From NCBI GenBank assembly GCA_910575725.1, contig CAJTFE010000006.1:581-64580 (forward strand): a stretch of DNA of 64,000 bases, given 5' to 3'. This DNA comes from Clostridia bacterium. GTDB taxonomy: Bacteria > Bacillota > Clostridia > Lachnospirales > Lachnospiraceae. Shown here piece after piece: positions 1-7,631 of this stretch; position 1 is the stretch's first letter, and each line of letters begins with the position of its first letter. The position numbers and the translations under genes were made by a program. The notes beneath the pieces were generated by a model that was not told where the DNA came from, ran no database searches, and saw only the letters and a list, made by a program, of their open reading frames with translations.

Positions 1-171
1 TGCCGGGCGTCCGAAATTTTCACAATATTGTTTCCGCAGCATAGGATTTACAAAACTGAAATCAATGTTCTCTTTTATCTTCCGCAAAAGATGATTTGCA
101 GGAATGATCGCATTGTAAATCCCCTGATAAGGTGATAATGGTAATTTCAACTGTGAATGATCTTTCAGCAT
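1..171 (-). CDS. IS1182-family transposase, N-terminal part
   Basis: The first 57 codons of a transposase that runs off the left edge of the window. The start MLKDHSQLKLPLSPYQGIYN and the following IIPANHLLRKI segment are typical of IS1182-family transposases as I recall them. The ATG at 171-169 follows a clear GGAGGA site, and a TATAAT box lies just upstream on the same strand, with a TTGGGC -35-like box 18 bp before it inside the terminal repeat region. The DDE domain is outside the window, so activity cannot be judged. The family call rests on recognition of the N-terminus only. Confidence 0.75.
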   Translation of the reverse strand, partial: MLKDHSQLKLPLSPYQGIYNAIIPANHLLRKIKENIDFSFVNPMLRKQYCENFGRPA

Positions 172-262
172 TTCGGAGTCCTCCTTCCCTATACTTCTAT
201 TATAATACCTACACTGAAAAAAGCCCAATTCTTTTTCAAAGAATCAGACTTTTTCAGTGCCC
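1..262 (-). mobile_element. End of an IS1182-like insertion sequence (partial)
   Basis: The transposase start, its promoter and a terminal inverted structure form one end of an insertion sequence. CACTGAAAAA at 212-221 is repeated inverted as TTTTTCAGTG at 250-259, and the outer GGGCACTGAAAAAGT end is like the termini of this family. The exact boundary near 262 is an estimate because the other end and any target duplication are outside the window. The element sits about 30 bp from the tRNA fragment that marks the ICE end. Confidence 0.6.
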
Positions 263-294
263 TCTAAAATCAAGGCTTTCGGCTGTGTTCCCAG

Positions 295-337
295 CGTTCC
301 CGAGGTGACTCGAACACCCGACCTACCGCTTAGGAGG
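295..337 (-). other. tRNA-Arg(CCU) 3' fragment: probable ICE attachment site
   Basis: Read on the minus strand, this is the anticodon loop CTCCTAA, the 3' side of the anticodon stem, a complete T arm (GGGTG TTCGAGT CACCT) and the 3' acceptor strand CGGGAAC plus a G discriminator. The 5' half that should precede it (anticodon stem ACCGC, acceptor GTTCCCG) is absent: homology stops at the anticodon loop. Tyrosine recombinases that use tRNA genes leave such a 3' fragment at one element end and rebuild a full tRNA at the other. This orientation puts the chromosome to the left and the element to the right. Confidence 0.7.
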
Positions 338-479
338 AAAATTTACCCCTTGTCCTACGGTTCCCTTACACATCTTTTCATGCTCTTTCATGTCAAAAAT
401 GTCCTCGTAGAACCCAGCTTCTTGTGCTTTTTTATTGCATATTGCACAATTTCATCTACTACTATCAACTTTCGTTAAA

Positions 480-540
480 TTAGCAGAAAATTAGCAGAAG
501 CCGTTTTTTGGAACGCTGATTAGCAAAAAATTAGCAGAAT
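480..540 (+). repeat. Paired TTAGCAGAA direct repeats (possible integrase arm sites)
   Basis: Four copies of TTAGCARAA start at 480, 491, 520 and 531. They form two pairs with 11 bp between members and 40 bp between pairs, all in the same orientation. They lie 140-245 bp inside the att fragment, where arm-type binding sites of tyrosine integrases or excisionases usually occur. No protein is shown to bind them; the role is inferred from position and spacing. Confidence 0.5.
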
Positions 541-742
541 CAGTATTTGATTTTTATGCCGATTCACGCAAATCGTTACCCCATTTACTGAAATAAAGAT
601 TTATATTTTGTTGTAAGTGTGTCCTCAAACCAAAACTGTTTGGCCACATCTGACAGTATCATTTTATCACAGCCTGATTCGGCTGGCAACAAAAATGGGG
701 TTCCCGTTCCAGAACGGGCTTCTCTGATTTATGGAGGGTTCT
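541..742 (+). promoter_or_regulatory. Leader of the first element operon with a hairpin
   Basis: No gene fits between the repeats and the first coding region. A perfect 7 bp hairpin, CCCGTTC/GAACGGG at 703-718, is followed by CTTCTCT and lies 24 bp before the start codon at 743, so it could act as a weak terminator or translation control structure. I do not see a convincing -35/-10 pair. Confidence 0.35.
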
Positions 743-1900
743 ATGTCAGAATATCAATTAGAAATCAAACAGGTCGTGGATTATCCACGCTGCCGGATCT
801 ACCGGCAATTTATCCAGAACTTAATGGCAGACCGAAGCATTCGCACAAACGGAGGCTCCGGTCTTTTTTATTACACGGTACTTTGTAACTACGCAAACTT
901 TCGTACCTCTTATCTCCGTATAGACGGCATCGGCTATACGGTATATCCCGGCGAATGGATCTGCACTGTAAAGGAATTGTCTGCATGGTTCCGTACCCGT
1001 TTCCAGTGCCAGGCAGTCTCCATCCTGGACGAACTACAGAAACGCCACCTAATCTCCTATCTCTTTCTTGACCGTGGAAAGGTAGTCAAATATAAGATTC
1101 GTGACTGGAAAAAACAGAATACCGTACTGGATTACAATTGCCCCTGTCAAAAAGATACGGGCTTTTTCTTTATGCCGGTTGTCATTGCAACTGAACTGGT
1201 CAGCAATCGGCGCTGCTCTGAAATGGATATCCTGTTGGACCTGTGGATGTCTGCTGTCTACAACGACAATCAGGTACAGGGTTCGGAGATTGGCCCGGTG
1301 GTCTATTTCCGCAACGGCACCGGTTCCCCATTGGTGGCTTACAGTGAGATGGCTGCCCGCTGGGGAATCTCCAAAGCCACAACCGGGCGTGTGCTGAAAA
1401 AGCTTGCTGACATGGATTATATTTCCTTAATGTCATTTCCCGGAAAAACAGGAAGCGTGATTTATCTGCACAGTTACCTTTCCACCATGTTCCAGATATC
1501 CGATGTCCTTGTGGATAAAGAGGAAGTTGCTATGGTTCTGAAAATCAGTATCACTCTGCCGGATGAAGGAGAACCACAGGCGGATTCTGCCCTCACAGAA
1601 CATGAAGTATGCGTTTCAGAAGAATTATCCTGCGTTTCAAAATCAGACATGGATGCTGTTATCAGAAAAATGGCACAAGTCCTTGATGCACAGGGAATTT
1701 CCTGCTTCCGGTGCCCGAAATCCATATATAAGTTATATCCTTTATCAAACGCCTGCAGGGAAGAGTATTTATTCCGTACACTGAATACTGCCACACGTTT
1801 TGGAATGGCGGTGTGCTGCGGGGAGGATAAGCCAGTCTACACCTTTGAACTGATCCTCTCTCCCACTGAGAATGACAGGGAAGGAGGATGCAGCAAATGA
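743..1900 (+). CDS. Helix-turn-helix protein of conjugative elements
   Basis: A 385-residue soluble protein. Around residues 195-235 the segment AEMAARWGISKATTGRVLKKLADMDYI reads as a helix-turn-helix or winged helix, and an earlier one may lie near residues 70-110 (KELSAWFRTRFQCQAVSILDELQKRHLISY). Proteins with two such domains are common at the start of Lachnospiraceae ICEs and resemble replication initiators or DnaD-like proteins; the exact role is not established. ATG 743 is chosen because GGAGGG lies 5 nt upstream; the ATG at 731 overlaps that site. The stop overlaps the next start (ATGA), implying translational coupling. Confidence 0.7.
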   Translation: MSEYQLEIKQVVDYPRCRIYRQFIQNLMADRSIRTNGGSGLFYYTVLCNYANFRTSYLRIDGIGYTVYPGEWICTVKELSAWFRTRFQCQAVSILDELQKRHLISYLFLDRGKVVKYKIRDWKKQNTVLDYNCPCQKDTGFFFMPVVIATELVSNRRCSEMDILLDLWMSAVYNDNQVQGSEIGPVVYFRNGTGSPLVAYSEMAARWGISKATTGRVLKKLADMDYISLMSFPGKTGSVIYLHSYLSTMFQISDVLVDKEEVAMVLKISITLPDEGEPQADSALTEHEVCVSEELSCVSKSDMDAVIRKMAQVLDAQGISCFRCPKSIYKLYPLSNACREEYLFRTLNTATRFGMAVCCGEDKPVYTFELILSPTENDREGGCSK

Positions 1901-2439
1901 AAAAGAATCAGGAAGAAATGAACATTGCTGACAACCCATTGTACCATGATACCTGGAAGCTGCTGAAAAAATACAGGGATGTGGTGTGGAGCCTGGAGCT
2001 GTCCGTCCAGCAGGTGCGTAATCGGTTCGAGATTGAATACGGCAGTTCCATTGAGGATTTTCTGGAGTCCGTCTATGTTGCCGGGATCGATCTGTCAGAC
2101 CGCAGTATCGAACATCACGCCAAATGCATTGAACGGAGCCACCGGATGCTGAAACTCCTGGACACCTCCATCGACCTGCTCCGTACAAAACACAAGAACG
2201 GGGAGAGCTATTACTGGCTGCTGTATTACTCTTTCCTTTCCCCGCAGCAGCTGCGGAATGTGGAGGAAATCATAGAGAATCTCCGTCCCCATATCCGGGA
2301 TATCAGCTTCCGCACCTATTACCGCCGAAGACGGGAGGCCATTGACGCGCTCAGTTCCATCCTGTGGGGCTACACCTCTAAGGACAGTATTGCTATCCTG
2401 GAGCAGTTCTTTCCGGAGGATAAGGATGCCGGAGAATAA
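1897..2439 (+). CDS. Unknown soluble helical protein
   Basis: 180 residues, mostly helical, with no membrane segment. ATG 1897 is preferred because AAGGAGG lies 8 nt before it, while the in-frame ATG at 1888 directly abuts the site. The start overlaps the stop of the upstream HTH gene by four bases, so the two are probably co-translated. The C-terminal half (SYYWLLYYSFLSPQQLRNVE, then TYYRRRREAIDALSSILWGY) resembles sigma-like or ArpU-type phage regulators in layout. That is only a resemblance, and the family is not recognised. Confidence 0.6.
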   Translation: MKKNQEEMNIADNPLYHDTWKLLKKYRDVVWSLELSVQQVRNRFEIEYGSSIEDFLESVYVAGIDLSDRSIEHHAKCIERSHRMLKLLDTSIDLLRTKHKNGESYYWLLYYSFLSPQQLRNVEEIIENLRPHIRDISFRTYYRRRREAIDALSSILWGYTSKDSIAILEQFFPEDKDAGE

Positions 2440-2491
2440 TAGCGGGCAGCTATATAACATGACAGGCAATGAAGCCGGATTGGAGGAACAT

Positions 2492-2719
2492 ATGATAACA
2501 TTAACTGAGGACGAGAAAAGGATGGTCTTTCAGCTAGAGGCCAGCTACTGATATGATGCGATACAGGAGATTGCCGTATTCTGCCTGTATACCTGCGACC
2601 ATGACAAAAAGGATGTGACAGAAAATCTGATGAAACTCCCCGCAGCAGAGCTGCGGGGTATCAGCCCCATTATAATAACAATAAAGATATTTTTTACAAA
2701 AAGTGGGGAAACAGATTGA
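2492..2719 (+). pseudogene. Small ICE gene broken by an in-frame TGA
   Basis: The frame opens at ATG 2492 after GGAGGA and encodes MITLTEDEKRMVFQLEASY, then meets TGA at 2549-2551. It stays open and protein-like afterwards (YDAIQEIAVFCLYTCDHDKK, then DVTENLMKLPAAELRGI) until TGA 2717. A single TGG-to-TGA change would explain it. Without the stop the product would be about 75 residues. It may be a recently inactivated small ICE gene, or translation may end after 19 residues. Confidence 0.5.
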
Positions 2720-2754
2720 CAAATTCCTTAAAATAAGTTATAACTTAGGCAGTT

Positions 2755-2816
2755 AAAGATACATAGATAGGAATCAGGCTACCAGGGTAGTTCTCTCCTA
2801 TGTACTGTATCTTTTT
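2755..2816. terminator. Bidirectional terminator between the convergent units
   Basis: AAAGATACATAG at 2755-2766 pairs with CTATGTACTGTATCTTT near 2798-2813 (small bulge), followed by T residues; the left arm starts with AAA on the other strand. It lies between the plus-strand genes ending at 2719 and the minus-strand cargo ending at 2832. Confidence 0.6.
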
Positions 2817-2831
2817 AATTATCAATATAAT

Positions 2832-3338
2832 TTACTCTTCACTTTTTTGTTCTTCATTCACTATTTTAACCCGTTTACATATAAATTTTGTTTGTTTCTT
2901 ATAAGAAAACAAAAATAGTACCGATAAAAATATCATTGATATCCATTTCCAATTTGAAGAGATCCATTCAATTTTCCAAATTGATAGCCGAATTGCCTGT
3001 ATTACAATCAATAGTAAGGAACTTGTCAATAATGCTCTAAAATAATTATTCGCTTCAGATAATACATCTATTTTTGAATCAATTTTTGCAGCTTTAGCGT
3101 AATCAGAATAAGGAACTTCATGAACAAACTTATATCTTTTCAAAATAGGTTTTACAATTAACGAACTTATTCTGTTAATGATAAGTCCCATAAAATAGTA
3201 AACCATAATTTCCTCGCCAATATTTTGTATTGGCAATGTTATTCCCAGCAACAGTTTCAATACTATTCCAAAAAATATCCCAGGTAGCAGATTTGTCATA
3301 ATCTGATAAGAGCCTAATTTTTCAACAAAATTACTCAT
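2832..3338 (-). CDS. Four-TM membrane protein, last gene of the MBL trio
   Basis: 168 residues with four hydrophobic segments (about residues 17-36, 45-62, 101-119 and 128-146) and a basic, charged C-terminus. A loop of about 35 residues lies between TM2 and TM3. Its ATG overlaps the stop of the preceding gene by four bases (3335-3338), so it is translationally coupled. Small multi-TM proteins ending a short operon with a soluble enzyme are often membrane effectors in phage-defence systems. That role is inferred from context only; I do not recognise the family. Confidence 0.65.
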   Translation of the reverse strand: MSNFVEKLGSYQIMTNLLPGIFFGIVLKLLLGITLPIQNIGEEIMVYYFMGLIINRISSLIVKPILKRYKFVHEVPYSDYAKAAKIDSKIDVLSEANNYFRALLTSSLLLIVIQAIRLSIWKIEWISSNWKWISMIFLSVLFLFSYKKQTKFICKRVKIVNEEQKSEE

Positions 3339-3886
3339 ATAATACCTCCATAATCTTCCGGCAATATAACCGGTGACACCTTATTAAAAGCAAGAAAAAC
3401 AGCTTTCATAAACCCTTTACGTCTGTTGGAAAAGAGCAGGCGTTCTGATAAAGAAGTATTAAAACCAAATTCTCCAACATAACTTAATAGTGTAGATTGA
3501 CGTAGGTTATAATTTTCTTCTACTTCTAATGCCTGCTTAGAAAACCAGAGCTCCGCCTTTTTATTTATATTCATCATGCAATATAATATTTGTTTGTTTG
3601 ATGATTTTTCCCAAATGCATGTATTAGCTATCACAAAATCGCTCATTGCAATTTCTTGTACAGAGCACAATCGCTGAACTTCTCCTATATGTGCTGTTAT
3701 AAAAGTTCCATTTAATTCATCATTAGACACACAATAAAATAATGGTTTAGAAAAAGCTCTATTTTTTTGAGTTGTCATCCAAGCTGTTACTGGTGCATCA
3801 GTAACAGCTTGAATATATTGTAATCTTGCTAACATATGGGCTCTATTTACAAAAATCTGGGGATCAGAACTTACAATCCATTTCAC
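3335..3886 (-). CDS. Unknown soluble protein, middle gene of the MBL trio
   Basis: 183 residues, soluble, mixed alpha/beta, no known motif. The start (ATG 3886, preceded by AGGTGA) lies inside the end of the metallo-hydrolase gene, overlapping it by 23 nt, and the stop overlaps the membrane protein start by 4 nt. This coupling suggests a fixed stoichiometry. The small middle component of three-part conflict systems is a possible analogy, but no homology is claimed. Confidence 0.6.
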   Translation of the reverse strand: MKWIVSSDPQIFVNRAHMLARLQYIQAVTDAPVTAWMTTQKNRAFSKPLFYCVSNDELNGTFITAHIGEVQRLCSVQEIAMSDFVIANTCIWEKSSNKQILYCMMNINKKAELWFSKQALEVEENYNLRQSTLLSYVGEFGFNTSLSERLLFSNRRKGFMKAVFLAFNKVSPVILPEDYGGII

Positions 3887-4796
3887 CTAACTTCACCCCT
3901 TGTGTTCTATTACTGGAATTGTTCCAATATGTGCTTTTAGGTATGGATACCACACCGTTTTTCGTATTTAATGCCGGACTATATCGTTCATTTTTCATAT
4001 ATTCAACAAGCTTATCAGAGCCGCCGCTTGTAGCTCCAGAACCCGTATTATCGGATATAAGATAACTCTTCCCATAAGAATCTTTCAAAGAATCAAATAT
4101 TTCCTTTGCATTATCCAGTTTTCCATGATGCGGCAGCTGAATTAAATCATAATTATCAAGATAGTGTAAGTAGGCTGGTGACGCATCTCCACATAGAAGA
4201 ACGATTTCTGCATTATCTAATTTATATTTTAACTGCACACTTGCAGCGTTCATCACAGTTTCCCCATCTATTTTTGTAATCTTATCGTCTTCAATAGCCT
4301 GTGCGACAACTCCAGCAAATTCATCTTCTGTCGGGCCAACAATACTCCCAGATAACACCTTTGTTCCTACAGTGGCATTTTCTATTGAAAATCCATACTC
4401 CTGAGCTTTTTCAATAATATCTTTTATGTTATCAAAGGTTTCAAGGATATGCTGTTTTGTTGCCGGCAGTGTCCTACGCCCATCATTAAGAAGTTCCAAT
4501 ACCTTCCTTGCACTTTTCAGGTATAAAGAAGAATATAATGTAACATCATATCCCTTACTGTGCAGATACTCCATCAAACTTTCAATCCCATCCGTATGAT
4601 CACTATCGTTGTGTGAAATAACGATATGTACTTGGGAAATCAGAGCATTATTTTTAAGAAATCGCTTAATCTCCTCTGCATGCTGATCATGTCCGCAATC
4701 ATATACTACTAAAGAAGTATTATCATACAGTAATATACAATCTCCGAATCGTGTATCCATGTCTCCGTTATAGTGGCTTAAAGCTTTTAATTTCAT
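3864..4796 (-). CDS. Metallo-beta-lactamase fold hydrolase (ComEC-like type)
   Basis: 310 residues. The signature SHNDSDHTDG (about residues 61-70) is the H-x-x-x-D-H metal motif of the metallo-beta-lactamase fold. An Asp in VYDCGHDQH (about residues 31-39), an Asp in LLCGDAS (about 200) and a His pair in QLPHHGKLDN (about 220) supply further likely ligands. The order resembles the detached ComEC/Rec2 hydrolase domain, usually a nuclease or phosphodiesterase. There is no signal peptide, so it acts in the cytoplasm. It is the first gene of a tightly overlapping three-gene unit with AT-rich composition unlike the ICE core, which suggests acquired cargo. The substrate is unknown. Confidence 0.75.
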   Translation of the reverse strand: MKLKALSHYNGDMDTRFGDCILLYDNTSLVVYDCGHDQHAEEIKRFLKNNALISQVHIVISHNDSDHTDGIESLMEYLHSKGYDVTLYSSLYLKSARKVLELLNDGRRTLPATKQHILETFDNIKDIIEKAQEYGFSIENATVGTKVLSGSIVGPTEDEFAGVVAQAIEDDKITKIDGETVMNAASVQLKYKLDNAEIVLLCGDASPAYLHYLDNYDLIQLPHHGKLDNAKEIFDSLKDSYGKSYLISDNTGSGATSGGSDKLVEYMKNERYSPALNTKNGVVSIPKSTYWNNSSNRTQGVKLGEMDCKF

Positions 4797-4951
4797 AGAT
4801 ATTCCTTTCTACAAGCAATTTGGGCTGCTTGCATGCCTAAATTTGTAAATCACATAGTTTCTCACTTTTTATTATTAGCACTTTATTAAGTCTGCTGCTA
4901 TATCGAGAAAAAGTTTCCCTTCTCCTAATATATAATCCCTTCTTTACACAG

Positions 4952-5581
4952 TTATCCTTCTAAAGTGTTGTTAATTGTTTGTATCCACTTGCAATCATCC
5001 GTCATAAAATACTCTATAAATCTGCCAAAATTTGTGCTTCCCTCGATTGTATCATCAGATGGCAATTTTTTAATCCGCTCCCGCATTTCCTGATAATTCT
5101 CTTTTGTGATCCGGGAAAATAATTCCTGCCGCTGATCTGCTCTCCCTTTGTATCCTTCAATACCTGTAAGATCAAAGATAACCGGGGCGTTTTTCTTCTT
5201 TTTATGGGAACTAAGTACCACGTCATCCCAGTGCTCGATAATAATCTGCATGGTACATGGATTCCCATATATGACAATCTGGTCTGCAGCATTTTCAACT
5301 CCATGGAATTCATTGATTTTCCGCTTGATGTCAACATACTGTTCATAAGGTTTTTTATCTGTATCACAGAATACCAAAACCAGATCACTTGAACTATTTT
5401 GATATTTATCCTGATATCGTGCCGGTATATTTCCATTTCCTTCAGCGTTTTCCAACTGAAAACAGTATTCTTTGCTCCATACATCCAATGAAATCAATTT
5501 CTCTAAATATTCATATTCTTCATCTCCTTCACATATAATACATATTCTGCTGCCTGTAAAAATCTGAGGAAGCTTACTCAT
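4952..5581 (-). CDS. TOPRIM/RloB-like partner of the AAA15 ATPase
   Basis: 209 residues. Near the N-terminus ICIICEGDEEYEYLEKL resembles the first TOPRIM motif (hydrophobic strand then acidic E), and LVLVFCDTDKKP (about residues 68-79) gives the D-x-D motif. This is the architecture of RloB/AbiLii or DUF4435-type nucleases paired with AAA15 ATPases. A GTG at 5584 and an ATG at 5581 are in frame; ATG 5581 is chosen. It overlaps the ATPase stop by 8 nt, and AAGGAGG sits about 12 nt upstream. Such proteins are the toxic nuclease arm of abortive infection systems (family knowledge). The target here is unknown. Confidence 0.65.
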   Translation of the reverse strand: MSKLPQIFTGSRICIICEGDEEYEYLEKLISLDVWSKEYCFQLENAEGNGNIPARYQDKYQNSSSDLVLVFCDTDKKPYEQYVDIKRKINEFHGVENAADQIVIYGNPCTMQIIIEHWDDVVLSSHKKKKNAPVIFDLTGIEGYKGRADQRQELFSRITKENYQEMRERIKKLPSDDTIEGSTNFGRFIEYFMTDDCKWIQTINNTLEG

Positions 5582-6851
5582 CACCGGCAGGCACCTCCTT
5601 CCGGTTTCCCTTGATATCCAGCAAAGAACGAATTAGCTCCGGGTCAGGCAGCGCACCTAATACGCCTTTCCGATATTTTTCCATGATATCTGTAGTATCT
5701 CTCACTCCCTGCTGTGCAGTAAATTCTGCCAAAGAATAAACATAGACACCATTTTCATCTTTATGCACAAACCATATCTGTTCCTTGCGGAACATTTTTT
5801 TACAATCCATCAAATTGATATCATGTACTGTAAATATCATCTGTGCGCTCGTATTCAGTTCATTATTAAACATGGCTACGATTGCCCTGGTCAGCTTAAA
5901 ATGAATACTGCTGTCCAATTCATCCACTACAAGAATTCTGCCCTGCTCAATACCTTCTATAATATAACTTGCAAGAGCAGCAATCTTCTTTGTTCCGGTA
6001 GAGTCAAACAATACGCTGGGAACCGGAACCCCTCTGTAAACAGAGACCAGCCGGATCTGATCCATAATCTGTTCAGGAATGTCCAAAGCTTTTTCCTCTG
6101 GTTTTTCTTCGTCCGAATCCATTTTTACACGAATCTTATCCATATCCACATACTCAAAATCATCCATATAAAGATCCGAATTTTTAATAAACTCCACTAC
6201 TTTTTTCTGAAGGTTGTTTTGATTCTTCATAAGGTTGATTGTCCGCTTTAAGGGAATGTTATTCATATTGATAATATCAATCCTGGAAGCAAACTTTGTA
6301 ACAATCCTCTTCATTTCTGCCAGTTTATCAAATTTATTAGCATCCACCAGGTAAAACAGCAGATTGCTTTGGGATACAAGAGATATCATTTTTAACAAAT
6401 CTTCATCATCATACTGGTAATCACCGTTAACGATGTCTTTTAAAAGCCAGATATTTTCTTTTTCGTTTCCATATTGATCTTTGGAGATTTCTGCAAACTT
6501 CTCATATGGATATTCCCCTTTTTTATCATCATACCAAAAATCATAGGAAAATTCTCTACCCTCTTCCAGAAACGTAAGCCCAAGCTGACATATTGTACTG
6601 TCCTGGAAAATATTTGGCATAATGCGGGGTTTCTGGTTTAACAGAATATTCTGGGCACTGCGAATGCATTTTACCAGACATGTTTTACCCGCATTATTGG
6701 GGCCATAGATCCCTACCGTCTTTAATATATTGAAATTATTTTCACTATGGACATTGGACGCAAATTTTTTATTTCTCATATCTGCTTTCGTAGAAAATAT
6801 AATTTCTTCTGAAAATGAAAAACAATTTTTTGCTCTTAATTCGATTAACAT
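5574..6851 (-). CDS. AAA15/OLD-type ATPase of an abortive-infection pair
   Basis: 425 residues. Walker A is GIYGPNNAGKT (about residues 48-58), a signature-like DSTGTKK lies near 285, Walker B is ILVVDELDSSIH (about 308-319) and a switch His is in FTVHDIN (about 340). This is the SMC/ABC-like AAA15 family typical of RloA, AbiL and PARIS AriA-type sensors. It is followed immediately by a TOPRIM-type gene. ATG 6851 follows TTGGAGGA. The gene is AT-rich and divergent from the T4SS operon. A defence role is likely from the family and pairing, but which named system it belongs to cannot be settled here. Confidence 0.75.
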   Translation of the reverse strand: MLIELRAKNCFSFSEEIIFSTKADMRNKKFASNVHSENNFNILKTVGIYGPNNAGKTCLVKCIRSAQNILLNQKPRIMPNIFQDSTICQLGLTFLEEGREFSYDFWYDDKKGEYPYEKFAEISKDQYGNEKENIWLLKDIVNGDYQYDDEDLLKMISLVSQSNLLFYLVDANKFDKLAEMKRIVTKFASRIDIINMNNIPLKRTINLMKNQNNLQKKVVEFIKNSDLYMDDFEYVDMDKIRVKMDSDEEKPEEKALDIPEQIMDQIRLVSVYRGVPVPSVLFDSTGTKKIAALASYIIEGIEQGRILVVDELDSSIHFKLTRAIVAMFNNELNTSAQMIFTVHDINLMDCKKMFRKEQIWFVHKDENGVYVYSLAEFTAQQGVRDTTDIMEKYRKGVLGALPDPELIRSLLDIKGNRKEVPAGDE

Positions 6852-6957
6852 GTTCTATTCCTCCAAGTTTAGCGGTCCACTACTCTTCTTTATATACTAT
6901 ATCATACAAACATTTTTTATGCAATATTTTTTCACAAAAAATATTTAATGTTTTTAT

Positions 6958-7014
6958 CTGGCACAAAATTGGCACGGTTCTGCTCTTTCCCCGTAAATAG
7001 AGATATGTTATACT
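6958..7014 (+). promoter_or_regulatory. Shared ICE promoter, copy 1 (T4SS operon)
   Basis: CTGGCAC at 6958 and TTGGCAC at 6969 are direct repeats exactly 11 bp apart. TATACT at 7009-7014 begins 40 nt after the start of the second repeat. From 6967 to 6996 the sequence (ATTGGCACGGTTCTGCTCTT, then TCCCCGTAAA) is identical to copy 2 at 26536-26565. There is no good sigma-A -35 box 17 bp upstream of TATACT, which fits an activator-dependent or alternative-sigma promoter. Confidence 0.65.
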
Positions 7015-7058
7015 AAATATGCTGAAAACTGTATCCAGAAGCAATCCGGGCTGGCATG

Positions 7059-7085
7059 GCACCTTTCCAGAGAGGTGCTTTTTTT
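7059..7085 (+). terminator. Leader terminator 1 (possible attenuator)
   Basis: GCACCT (7059-7064) and AGGTGC (7073-7078) form a stem followed by seven T residues. It lies about 40 nt downstream of the expected transcription start and before the first gene at 7208, so most transcripts would stop unless read-through is allowed. Confidence 0.6.
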
Positions 7086-7141
7086 ATGCCTTTCACCATA
7101 AATCCGGCTTTTCCACGCCTACCAGCCCGGAGGAAAGAGGA

Positions 7142-7168
7142 CCATGCCCATCTGCGGCATGGCTTTTT
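7142..7168 (+). terminator. Leader terminator 2 (possible attenuator)
   Basis: CCATGCC (7142-7148) and GGCATGG (7156-7162) form a perfect 7 bp stem followed by CTTTTTCT. It is the second terminator-like hairpin in the same 190 nt leader, 40 nt before the first gene. Two in series suggest regulated read-through. Confidence 0.55.
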
Positions 7169-7207
7169 CTTTCCATCACCAAATCTTATTTAAAGGAGGT
7201 CCACAAA

Positions 7208-7600
7208 TTGAGACTGAAAAACAAACTGCAGACGCCTGCCACGGCAGGAAAGAAGCCAAAACGCAGGTTTTCCCCCGCAAAGGCAGCCTATTATGCCTTC
7301 CTCAGTTCCATGATGTTCCTGATGTTTACCCAGACGGCATACGCCGCGGATGTATGGACGAAAGCCACGGAGATCATGAAGGACGTCTACAGCCAGATTG
7401 TTCTCATCTCCACCGTGGCGGCTATCGTTACCGCTTCGGTTGCCCTGCTGATGATGAACTTCTCCCGCTCCGGACGCACGGTGGATGAGAGCCGGGCATG
7501 GCTGAAGCGTATCTGCATCACCTGGGCAATCTTAAACAGCCTGGGGTTTATCATGGCCTACATCACTCCGTTCTTTGCGGACGGCAAGTGGAACGGCTGA
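7208..7600 (+). CDS. VirB2/TrbC-like conjugative pilin
   Basis: 130 residues starting at TTG 7208, which has AAAGGAGGT 7 nt upstream; no in-frame ATG lies nearby. A basic stretch (KKPKRRF) precedes a hydrophobic signal segment ending in TAYAAD, a likely signal peptidase site. The mature part has two hydrophobic helices (about residues 65-87 and 105-122) with a short charged loop. This is the layout of VirB2/TrbC T4SS pilins. It is the first gene of the T4SS operon and 31 nt before the VirB6-like gene. Confidence 0.65.
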   Translation: MRLKNKLQTPATAGKKPKRRFSPAKAAYYAFLSSMMFLMFTQTAYAADVWTKATEIMKDVYSQIVLISTVAAIVTASVALLMMNFSRSGRTVDESRAWLKRICITWAILNSLGFIMAYITPFFADGKWNG

Positions 7601-7631
7601 CCGGCATCTCATATGGAAGGAGTGATTATTT

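Noticed and set aside
295-366. A complete tRNA-Arg gene
   Set aside because: The 5' half does not form an acceptor stem or anticodon stem with the 3' half; only 295-337 fits a tRNA.
257-478. 73-codon open frame over the att region
   Set aside because: It crosses the insertion-sequence end and the tRNA fragment and has no ribosome site.
2549-2551. Selenocysteine at the in-frame TGA
   Set aside because: No selenoprotein-type context or downstream hairpin in the expected place; a simple nonsense change is more likely.
6969-6986. Sigma-54 promoter (TGGCACG followed by TGC)
   Set aside because: Spacing between GG and GC is 9 bp, one short of the required 10, and a TATACT box at fixed distance is conserved in both copies instead.
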